Below the pieces are notes generated by a model. It ran no database searches. It worked only from the letters and a program-made list of their open reading frames with translations, and was not told the origin of the DNA. From the NCBI GenBank assembly GCA_021782195.1, contig JAJXVI010000230.1, positions 1-5,234 on the forward strand: DNA of 5,234 bases, given 5' to 3'. The DNA is from a bacterium. GTDB taxonomy: Bacteria > Vulcanimicrobiota > Xenobia > RGZZ01. Within the stretch, counting starts at the first letter, position 1, and each line of letters starts with the position of its first letter. A program made the position numbers and the translations under genes. Below are positions 1 through 4,889 of the stretch, one piece after another.

Positions 1-497
1 TGGCGAGACAGTTCGCCGACCTCGTGGGCGCCGTGCTCCCCGTGCGCGTGACCAACGAGGTTGCGAACCGGTGCGAGCGTGCCGATCTCACCTTTGCTCT
101 GCTGGCCGACCGGGCTTTTGACGAGGAGGGGTTCGTTGCGCGCCTGACCCGTCAGGCCGTCGTGTGGCAACGCCGCTGTGATTGCGAGACGACGCGTGCT
201 TTGCTCGGCTACGCGGCCTATCTCCGGCGCGACTTCGGGCGCGCCGCAACGTGCTTCATGACCTGTATCTCGCTCAATTCGCGCAATCTTGACAACTGGA
301 TCGACCTGGCTTTCGCGTGCAATCACGCGGGCAACCCGCTCGGTCGTCGCATCCTGTTCGACTTTGAAGAGTTCATCGCGCGCTATCCGGGCGGAATGTG
401 CTCTCTTGGGGTGGTAGAGCGCCTGGCAGCCGAGATTGAGGCAGATTCAATGAGTTATCGGCATGTGTGGGCCGACTACGTGTGTTCTTCACCCTGA
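1..497 (+). CDS. TPR-like helical repeat protein, C-terminal part (5' end outside window)
   Basis: The reading frame is open from the window edge (first full codon at base 3) and ends at TGA 495-497, giving about 164 visible residues. A GTG at 24 is an internal valine candidate only, because the frame continues upstream without a stop, so the true start lies outside. The middle, about bases 192-390, has the helix-turn-helix rhythm of tetratricopeptide repeats. One unit contains GYAAYLRRDFGRAATCF, and a second contains LDNWIDLAFACNHAGN followed by an amphipathic helix ILFDFEEFI. TPR domains mediate protein-protein contacts, so a scaffold or adaptor role is likely, but no partner can be named. 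Five cysteines are spread through the visible part (including CDC near base 177), with no clear metal-binding spacing. No catalytic domain is visible; one may lie in the missing N-terminus. The gene converges on the nucleotidyltransferase-family gene at 630-1829. That it is coding is well supported; the TPR assignment is by pattern only. Confidence 0.78.
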   Translation, partial: ARQFADLVGAVLPVRVTNEVANRCERADLTFALLADRAFDEEGFVARLTRQAVVWQRRCDCETTRALLGYAAYLRRDFGRAATCFMTCISLNSRNLDNWIDLAFACNHAGNPLGRRILFDFEEFIARYPGGMCSLGVVERLAAEIEADSMSYRHVWADYVCSSP

Positions 498-629
498 GCC
501 GGGCCTCGGCTGCGGACATTTTCGTGATGGACGCCTTCGCAAAAGCGCGTCGGTCTCACGGGCCTGGTTTGAGGCACGGGTGTATGTAACCCACCGCTGT
601 TCAGGGTGCCGCGACTGTCTCGTGCTGCG
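498..629. other. Convergent intergenic gap with two weak stem-loops
   Basis: This gap separates the 3' ends of two convergent genes, where terminators are expected. Two weak inverted repeats are visible. AGCCG-GGCCT-CGGCT (497-511) starts on the last base of the upstream stop codon, with a short T-run at 517-522 some bases later. GACGC-N12-GCGTC lies at 530-551. Neither has the long GC stem directly followed by a T-tract of a classical intrinsic terminator, so either may be chance. No gene is supported here. Confidence 0.3.
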
Positions 630-1829
630 TTACAGGCGCCGTAAGAAGCGGCTTTGCAGCGACTGCTGAGCGCGGGTCGGACCCAGCATCGCGATCAGGG
701 TCCGTGCCAGGATGCCTCCGCGCAGCTTGCGTCGAGCGGTTTCGTTGACGGCGGCACGCCACGGAACTTCGATTTCGGCGAGAGTCGCATCGACAATGGC
801 GTGCACGCCGCACTTTCGCGCCTCACGGACCACGCGGTCCCAGTCGAAAGACCAGCGACGACTCATTTCGGAGAGTTCCCAGGCGTACAGGCCGCGTCGC
901 GCGTCTGTTGCACGCACGGCGTGCTCAATGAGCGCAAGGAGGAACGCATCCTCCCGCGACATCAGGAAGAGGTTTGTCGCGTCGACTCTGGCGTTTATGA
1001 CGCGACTGCCTGCTTCGTCACCCGGTGCGTGCGGGTCGGCCGCCTGGGACAGACTCGGCGTGCCCGACGGCGAGGCGCCTCCACCCGGACCGGGGGAAAG
1101 CGAGGACTCGGTCAAGTTGCCTCCCTGCGCGGGCGCGTTTCGTCCTGACCAGGCCCGAGCAGCTTCACCGGCCGTGCGTCTGGCATCAGCGGTTAGCCGC
1201 GGCGCTTCGTGGGTGATGAAAAGCCCTTCGTGCAACGCCACGGGCACCTGGGCGGCGCAGGTGGCCCGACTGAAGAGCGCAGTCGAGTCGAAGTGCGCGC
1301 CCGCCGGAGTCAGACGGTCCTCCAGGCTTAACGGGGGCAGTCGCGGGTGTTCATAGTGTCCGGTTGAACTCGCGTGGTATGCGACTGATTCCAGCGCGTC
1401 GTGCCATGACGTGCGTTCTGCCGCCCTTTCGATCAGGAGTCGGAGACGTTCGACGGGGCGGACCCCCGGGTCCGGGTAGAGCGTGCACAGTGCATCGAAT
1501 GCGCCGAGCAGCAGCGCACGTCTCGGGGACGCCATGCTTGCAACCGCGTGAAGCGTTATTATCGCTTCGGCGTTGATGTCACGCGTTTCTTCGTAGGCGC
1601 GAAGCCATCGATTCTGCATGTCCATGGTCAGCAACGGGAACGCAAGACGCTCGCGAAGGCGAACGTAGGCGAGTGGCACGAGGTTTTCCTGGCGCAGTCG
1701 CCGCTCGTGGCCGCGCAGGTCACGGAGGTCGCCCAGACCGCTCCAGTCAGCTTGCGGGAAGAGGAAATCCGGGGGAAAAGGAGGCTCGTGACGAAAGTCG
1801 TCGTGAAGATCCGGGGCTGGGGAAGGCAT
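630..1829 (-). CDS. Nucleotidyltransferase-family protein (NTP_transf_5 type) with apparently lost catalytic Asp pair
   Basis: A 399-residue protein, ATG at 1829 to TAA at 630, with a weak purine-rich site AGAGAAG ten bases upstream. The architecture follows the uncharacterised nucleotidyltransferase family (Pfam NTP_transf_5). It has an N-terminal helical region (about 25-100), a core beginning RRALLLGAFDALCTLYP (103-119) then DPGVRP (120-125), and a C-terminal helical region. That last region carries the family-like pattern SREDAFLLALIEHA (291-304), then WELSEM and FDWDRVVREARKCGV (328-342). In active members the segment after RP reads roughly M-x-D-x-D-L-L-V. Here it is V-E-R-L-R-L-L-I (126-133), so both metal-binding aspartates align with arginines R128 and R130. 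A low-complexity Gly/Pro/Ser-rich stretch (about 228-275) splits the core from the C-terminal helices. It may therefore be a pseudo-enzyme or binding protein. It lies downstream of the receiver-domain gene on the same strand and may be cotranscribed. Family assignment is from memory of the pattern; the substrate is unknown. Confidence 0.82.
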   Translation of the reverse strand: MPSPAPDLHDDFRHEPPFPPDFLFPQADWSGLGDLRDLRGHERRLRQENLVPLAYVRLRERLAFPLLTMDMQNRWLRAYEETRDINAEAIITLHAVASMASPRRALLLGAFDALCTLYPDPGVRPVERLRLLIERAAERTSWHDALESVAYHASSTGHYEHPRLPPLSLEDRLTPAGAHFDSTALFSRATCAAQVPVALHEGLFITHEAPRLTADARRTAGEAARAWSGRNAPAQGGNLTESSLSPGPGGGASPSGTPSLSQAADPHAPGDEAGSRVINARVDATNLFLMSREDAFLLALIEHAVRATDARRGLYAWELSEMSRRWSFDWDRVVREARKCGVHAIVDATLAEIEVPWRAAVNETARRKLRGGILARTLIAMLGPTRAQQSLQSRFLRRL

Positions 1830-1854
1830 CGTGGGCAGTCTTCTCTTTCAGGCA

Positions 1855-1879
1855 GGCGCCAGGTCTACCTTGCGGCGCC
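1855..1879. repeat. Nested inverted repeat in front of the nucleotidyltransferase-family gene
   Basis: Two copies of the palindromic hexamer GGCGCC (1855-1860 and 1874-1879) enclose a second small dyad, AGGT-CT-ACCT (1861-1870), with three unpaired bases (TGC) on one side. The element lies 26-50 bases upstream of the ATG at 1829, in what would be the 5' leader if this gene is read from the receiver-gene promoter. It could be an operator or an RNA hairpin controlling translation. The symmetry is directly visible; any function is inference, and short GC palindromes are common in GC-rich DNA. Confidence 0.4.
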
Positions 1880-1975
1880 AACGGCGAGAATCCTGCTTCT
1901 GGCGCTACGGTGGACGTGCGCTGACCGGCGGACCTGCGCCCGCGTGTGGCTTTTTTGCCGCGAGGAAAGACCCTT

Positions 1976-1988
1976 CCGTTCACAACGG
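1976..1988 (-). terminator. Weak stem-loop downstream of the receiver-domain gene
   Basis: A perfect 5-bp inverted repeat CCGTT-CAC-AACGG lies 31 bases past the receiver-gene stop codon. On the minus strand it is followed by AAGGGTCTTTCC, which contains only a short T-run. The position suits a leaky terminator or a processing hairpin between the receiver gene and the nucleotidyltransferase-family gene. The stem is short and the T-tract poor, so read-through is likely if it works at all. Nothing else in 1830-2019 resembles a gene. A run of six T at 1951-1956 lies in the loop of a weak stem, not after one. Confidence 0.2.
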
Positions 1989-2019
1989 GTGCAGGTCGAG
2001 CGCGGCCCTCGCGATCGTG

Positions 2020-2424
2020 TCAACTCGTCGGATGCAGCAGGTCGTGTACCTGACCGAGCAGTTCGTGTGGACGCAGTGGCTTGGGCAGGAATGCATCGCA
2101 CCCGGCCTGCATCGCATCGGCTCGCTCCCCTGGCAACACACTTGCGCTGATAGCCAGGATGGGTACGGTGGCCGTCGCATTCACCGAGCGCAGTTCGCGC
2201 GCGAGGTCTAGACCGTTGCCATCCGGCAACCGCACGTCAAGCAGCACGAGTGCCGGGACGGCGTTGCGCACCCACGCCCGTGCTTCGGCCAGCGTGCGTG
2301 TATCGCGCACGATGTAGCCGGCCGGATCGAGGATTGCGTGGAGCAAGGCGAGGTTGAGGGGAACGTCCTCCACCGCCAGGATTACCGTCGGTGACTCATT
2401 CCTGTAAGAGGTCGGCGGCATCAT
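2020..2424 (-). CDS. Stand-alone response-regulator receiver (REC, CheY-like) domain protein
   Basis: A 134-residue protein, ATG at 2424 (a second ATG follows directly at 2421) to TGA at 2020. The REC fold is complete. The acidic metal-binding pair is in VILAVEDVPLN (E19, D20) and the phospho-acceptor aspartate D63 is in LLDVRLPDGNGL. The switch Ser is S93 in ILAISAS, and the conserved Lys-Pro (K115-P116) is in DAFLPKPL. Key residues are intact, so phosphorylation by a histidine kinase is expected. The protein ends soon after the last helix, with no DNA-binding or enzymatic output domain. This is the arrangement of CheY, DivK or Spo0F, which act by protein contact or phosphorelay. The sequence around ED-x-P-x-N resembles REC domains paired with hybrid kinases. 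No kinase gene is in the window. The ribosome site is weak (GCAAGAA just before the ATG). The start is supported by a promoter at 2506-2534 and by the absence of an upstream in-frame ATG or GTG in the leader. Confidence 0.93.
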   Translation of the reverse strand: MMPPTSYRNESPTVILAVEDVPLNLALLHAILDPAGYIVRDTRTLAEARAWVRNAVPALVLLDVRLPDGNGLDLARELRSVNATATVPILAISASVLPGERADAMQAGCDAFLPKPLRPHELLGQVHDLLHPTS

Positions 2425-2505
2425 TTCTTGCGTGTTCGTAGGGCACCTCTTCCCGGCTGGCAGACAGAACCGTGACTTCGTGAGCAGGAATTGTTCGGGT
2501 AGGAG

Positions 2506-2534
2506 ATTGTATTCCCAGGAAGGAGCGATGCCAA
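2506..2534 (-). promoter_or_regulatory. Sigma70-type promoter for the receiver-domain gene
   Basis: Read on the minus strand, TTGGCA (2534-2529) is separated by exactly 17 bases from TACAAT (2511-2506). Each hexamer has one mismatch to the bacterial housekeeping consensus TTGACA / TATAAT, and the spacing is optimal. Transcription would begin near 2498-2500, giving a leader of about 75 bases before the ATG at 2424. No comparable promoter is visible in front of the nucleotidyltransferase-family gene, so this one may serve both. The element lies upstream of the divergent YqeG gene, so the two transcripts may influence each other. Confidence 0.6.
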
Positions 2535-2603
2535 ACTCGTGACGATGATGACTGGCTCGCCTGCCTGTCGGTGCGTGAGGTGGTGCGAGATCCCGGCCGC
2601 TCT

Positions 2604-2610
2604 GGAGAGG
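2604..2610 (+). promoter_or_regulatory. Ribosome binding site deciding the YqeG start
   Basis: GGAGAGG lies 11 bases before GTG 2622. The upstream in-frame GTG codons at 2571, 2580 and 2583 have no purine-rich site at a normal distance. Together with the fit to the family's N-terminus this favours 2622. The spacing is slightly long, so the choice is not certain. Confidence 0.5.
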
Positions 2611-2621
2611 GTCGGCGTTCG

Positions 2622-3218
2622 GTGGAGGAGATCGACTTGCTGCAGCCGTCTTTGTGTGTGGACCACTTCCTGCATATCGACTTTGCGAAGGTTGGACGAC
2701 CTTTTCTCATTCTTGATGTTGACAACACGATCTCTGCCTGCGCCACCCACGCTCCCCTGATTGACGGGGTTGCCGAGTTTCTCGACACAACCCGCGCATC
2801 GGGCGTTTTGCGCGATGTCTGTCTTGTCAGCAACGTATTTGCCGGGCGCAGGAAGGTGGATCGCGTGAAACGATTTGCCCGGGTTCTGCGTGCCCACTAC
2901 GTGCTGCCGAACGTGTTTCACCTCAAGCCTCACGCCGCGCCGTTTCGCGAGGCGCTCGGGCTCATGGGCGCGCACCCAGCCCAGACCGTCGTGGTGGGAG
3001 ATCAGATCTTCACCGACGTTCTCGGGGGCAATCGCCTGGGCATGTTTACCGTCTACGTGCGTCCTCTCGGTCCCGATCACTGGACGACGTGGTTCACTTT
3101 TCGTCGGCTGCGTGAACAGCGGGTGTTGCGGGCATGGCAGACGGCTCGGGACGCGCGTGAGAGCTCGACTCGCGCTGGAATGGGGCAGGGGATGGTGCTG
3201 CCGGCCAGCGCGGACTGA
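2622..3218 (+). CDS. yqeG: YqeG family HAD (subclass IIIA) phosphatase
   Basis: A 198-residue protein from GTG 2622 to TGA 3216-3218; starting at GTG 2571 would give 215. The N-terminus IDLLQPSLCVDHFLHIDF matches the short lead-in of YqeG proteins, which begin a few residues before L-x-P. HAD motifs are intact. Motif I is LDVDNT (D32 and D34, nucleophile and acid), motif II is VSN (S70), and the motif III lysine is in LKP (K102). Motif IV is GDQIFTD (D127, D132), followed by the family signature LGGNRLGMFT. The closing WFTFRRLREQRVL is also typical. Function follows the family: a cytosolic Mg-dependent phosphohydrolase acting on a small phosphorylated substrate, not precisely defined. After about residue 170 a tail of roughly 28 residues, not typical of the family, runs to the end. 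Bases of this tail are overlapped on the opposite strand by the possible membrane-protein gene at 3094-3423. It is divergent from the receiver gene. No clear promoter of its own was found. Confidence 0.92.
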   Translation: MEEIDLLQPSLCVDHFLHIDFAKVGRPFLILDVDNTISACATHAPLIDGVAEFLDTTRASGVLRDVCLVSNVFAGRRKVDRVKRFARVLRAHYVLPNVFHLKPHAAPFREALGLMGAHPAQTVVVGDQIFTDVLGGNRLGMFTVYVRPLGPDHWTTWFTFRRLREQRVLRAWQTARDARESSTRAGMGQGMVLPASAD

Positions 3219-3423
3219 TTTTCCCCCCGGTGGGTGTCGCGCTGCCGGTGCGCGGGGACGTTGACGCCGCGGGTGTCGCGTGTAGCACAAGATTTGCCGG
3301 GATCTGGCCTCGTGGTGTCTCCAGGTTTCTTACGAGTGCTGTCGTTTCCACGAGCAGCGCGACCACGAGAACTGCCAGCAAGAGGCCGGGGACAATTTCA
3401 GGGTGACGCCCGGTCTCCTTCAC
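3094..3423 (-). CDS. Possible small single-pass membrane protein with Pro/Ala/Ser-rich tail
   Basis: A 109-residue frame on the minus strand, GTG at 3423 to its stop at 3094, beginning 16 bases after the hydrolase stop codon. A purine-rich site GGGGGAAG (3430-3437) sits six bases before the GTG, which supports this start. After a short polar N-terminus (KETGRHPE) comes one strong hydrophobic segment, IVPGLLLAVLVVALLV, long enough with its flanks to cross the membrane. The rest is low-complexity (ATPAAST, ATPTGGK, PAAPSPAP) and likely disordered. I recognise no family. The spacing suggests translation coupled to the hydrolase, perhaps as a membrane-anchored partner; that is inference. Against it: the last 125 bases lie antisense to the 3' end of yqeG, and in GC-rich DNA open frames rich in Ala, Pro and Leu arise by chance. 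The true product could also be shorter or absent. Confidence 0.4.
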   Translation of the reverse strand: MKETGRHPEIVPGLLLAVLVVALLVETTALVRNLETPRGQIPANLVLHATPAASTSPRTGSATPTGGKISPRWPAAPSPAPFQRESSSHARPEPSAMPATPAVHAADEK

Positions 3424-3429
3424 GGCGCA

Positions 3430-3437
3430 CTTCCCCC
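3430..3437 (-). promoter_or_regulatory. Ribosome binding site of the possible membrane-protein gene
   Basis: GGGGGAAG on the minus strand lies six bases before GTG 3423 and just after the hydrolase stop codon at 3440-3442. It is an imperfect Shine-Dalgarno match but well placed, and it is the main evidence that the frame behind it is translated. Confidence 0.35.
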
Positions 3438-3439
3438 GC

Positions 3440-4666
3440 TCAGGGACGCGGGACGTTGTTGATAAGCTGGCTGTCAGAGGCCGGGAAGAGGGAACTGGTC
3501 CCGGGCGGCAGTGGCCAGCCGAAGTAGGTGGCCCGAATATGCGCAACCGTGTCAGAGTCGTTTAACTGGCCGTGGTCCATGCCAGTGGGTACAATCAGCG
3601 AATGGGAGTCAGGCATCGAAATGCTGCTCGAGTCTACGAGACCATCACCCCACGCAAGGCCGTCCGCGTCGTTGGCGGCAGTCGGCATGCAGTCGGTGCC
3701 CACCAGCAGCATCGGGACTTTCGCCTGCTGCTGTGCCCAGCGGCTGTTGAGGTCCTGGAGGTGGGGATTGTTCGGCTCGCTGCGCAGCCATTCCATCGAC
3801 TGGCGGTCGGCTTCGCTGACGCCTCCCAGTTTTTCCGCCCAGGTTACGTGGTTGTTGAGCACGTCAAGCACCATGTCGCCGAAGCGGGTACCGTGGTTGG
3901 GAGTACCGAGCGTCATCACGCGGTTCAGGCGGTCTCCTCCGCGGTCGACGTACAGGCGCATGTCCTGTCCACCCATGGAGTAGGCCTCCGCGTCGAGTTT
4001 GTCATACCCGGTTGCGTGCGAGATAGCGTCGAGGTTCTGGCGCATCTCGGGCAGGTTCTTGTCCGGACTCTGATGCGTGTCAGACCAGACGATCTCGAAT
4101 ACACGCGACTTTGAGGGAGTGCCAGCCATCGGTTGGAGCTGCCCGTTGCTTCCCAGGGAGTAGAACTTGCCCATTTTTACAAAGACGGTGGGCCCGCCGT
4201 TTGCGCCTCCGCGCGTAAGATAGTCGGTCAGTCGCTGAAAGTTCGACGGACTCGTCGTCCAGCCAGGAATGAGCACGAAGGGACGCGTGATTTGCGGCAC
4301 CGGGAGCTTGTCAAGCGGATTCCAGTTCGCTTCGCGTGCCTCCACGATGCGTTGTTCGGCCAGGTAGAGTTCCCCGTAGGCTGCAAACCGTACCCCCGCC
4401 ATCGTGTCTGAGGCGATCTTGCCAAGCACGCCCCCAAGATTGCCGAGGCCGCTCTCCACGCGCGTGAAGCGTTCCGCCAGGCGCTTCAGTTCGGTGACGT
4501 TACGCGACTGGAAGCTCGGGGGCGGAGACGTGCTGCTAGTACTGAGCTGCACTTCATCGCCGGGTGCGGGCGGAGGTGCGGGTACCGAGGTGGCCGTGGT
4601 CGCACGTGTCGGGGCCGCGTTGATGATGGCTGGCGGTTGATGGACCGAAAGACCGGAAATATCCAT
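3440..4666 (-). CDS. Alpha/beta-hydrolase, lipase/esterase-like, with disordered N-terminal extension
   Basis: A 408-residue protein, ATG at 4666 to TGA at 3440, with a good ribosome site. Residues 1-55 are low-complexity (many Pro, Ala, Thr, Ser), have no hydrophobic signal peptide, and contain GDEVQLS (36-42). A helical stretch follows (56-112), then the hydrolase domain. PFVLIPGWTTSP (129-140) is the oxyanion-hole strand-loop. AYSMGGQD (228-235) is the nucleophile elbow with S230, in the A-x-S-x-G form known from Bacillus LipA-type lipases. LGTPNHGT (253-260) is a hallmark of lipases. Likely catalytic partners are D341 in WGDGLVDSSS and H365 in GMDHGQL. It probably hydrolyses ester bonds, of lipids or another acyl ester; the substrate is not predictable. 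Without a Sec signal it is either cytoplasmic or exported by another route, for which the N-terminal tail could be a signal (inference). It is read in the same direction as cofH, but a 269-base repeat-rich gap suggests separate control. Confidence 0.9.
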   Translation of the reverse strand: MDISGLSVHQPPAIINAAPTRATTATSVPAPPPAPGDEVQLSTSSTSPPPSFQSRNVTELKRLAERFTRVESGLGNLGGVLGKIASDTMAGVRFAAYGELYLAEQRIVEAREANWNPLDKLPVPQITRPFVLIPGWTTSPSNFQRLTDYLTRGGANGGPTVFVKMGKFYSLGSNGQLQPMAGTPSKSRVFEIVWSDTHQSPDKNLPEMRQNLDAISHATGYDKLDAEAYSMGGQDMRLYVDRGGDRLNRVMTLGTPNHGTRFGDMVLDVLNNHVTWAEKLGGVSEADRQSMEWLRSEPNNPHLQDLNSRWAQQQAKVPMLLVGTDCMPTAANDADGLAWGDGLVDSSSISMPDSHSLIVPTGMDHGQLNDSDTVAHIRATYFGWPLPPGTSSLFPASDSQLINNVPRP

Positions 4667-4672
4667 GCGATT

Positions 4673-4678
4673 CTCCCT
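4673..4678 (-). promoter_or_regulatory. Ribosome binding site of the hydrolase gene
   Basis: AGGGAG on the minus strand lies six bases before ATG 4666, an ideal spacing. It fixes the hydrolase start and keeps the low-complexity N-terminus as part of the protein. A longer frame running up to 4898 in a different phase is not supported. Confidence 0.75.
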
Positions 4679-4679
4679 G

Positions 4680-4850
4680 GTTGACGAGTTTCCGTGATTC
4701 TGCCCGTGCTGCGCGCGTCTGCCCGAGTTGCGCGTGGTCTGCGATGACTGACTTCCCCTTCTGCGGGCGGAACCGAAACGGTCGGAATGAGCAACGGTCT
4801 GACGACAGGAGGACGGTTGACCCAGTTCGACTGACGAAACCTGTGTTGAC
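4680..4850. repeat. Scattered GTTGAC and CTGACGA boxes upstream of the hydrolase
   Basis: In the cofH-hydrolase gap GTTGAC occurs three times (4680-4685, 4816-4821, 4845-4850), and CTGACGA twice (4799-4805, 4831-4837) with a near copy TTGACGA at 4681-4687. Two of the CTGACGA boxes are each followed by a GTTGAC box, 17 and 14 bases later start to start, so the pair CTGACGA...GTTGAC forms an imperfect direct repeat. This density of shared hexamers in 170 bases looks more than random and would suit binding sites for a regulator of the hydrolase gene. Function is inferred from position only. Confidence 0.4.
4700..4734. repeat. Direct repeat with 19-bp period upstream of the hydrolase
   Basis: CTGCCCGTGCTGCGCG (4700-4715) is followed after three bases by CTGCCCGAGTTGCGCG (4719-4734), 14 of 16 positions identical. 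A short remnant CTGCG follows at 4739. The repeat lies 34-68 bases upstream of the hydrolase ATG and would be in its leader or core promoter. It could be a tandem protein-binding site or a simple slippage duplication. Confidence 0.5.
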
Positions 4851-4889
4851 GGACATCCCGCTCCACGGACTGTCAGCCAACTTCCTGAA

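Noticed and set aside
463..669. Plus-strand 68-residue frame with several cysteines (HRCSGCRDC and a terminal CSDC)
   Set aside because: It starts inside the TPR gene in another phase, overlaps the end of the nucleotidyltransferase-family gene, has no good ribosome site, and the Cys spacing fits no zinc ribbon I know.
712..1356. Long plus-strand frame opposite the nucleotidyltransferase-family gene
   Set aside because: Arg/Ser/Ala-rich composition typical of an antisense shadow in GC-rich coding DNA; the opposite strand has recognisable family patterns.
1943..1962. Run of six T flanked by GGC and GCC, as a possible terminator
   Set aside because: The T-run is in the loop of a weak stem with two wobble pairs instead of following the stem, so it does not fit an intrinsic terminator in either direction.
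1747..1983. 78-residue minus-strand frame between the receiver and nucleotidyltransferase-family genes
   Set aside because: It overlaps the 5' end of the nucleotidyltransferase-family gene in another phase, has no recognisable domain and only a weak GTG start.
1548..2150. 200-residue plus-strand frame across the receiver / nucleotidyltransferase-family junction
   Set aside because: It is antisense to two supported genes and has no recognisable domain.
2421..3290. 289-residue minus-strand frame opposite yqeG
   Set aside because: Arg/His/Pro-rich with no domain; yqeG on the plus strand has every HAD motif. The frame also covers the receiver-gene promoter.
3572..4114. 180-residue plus-strand frame opposite the hydrolase
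   Set aside because: Val/His/Arg-rich mirror of the hydrolase gene with no ribosome site or domain.
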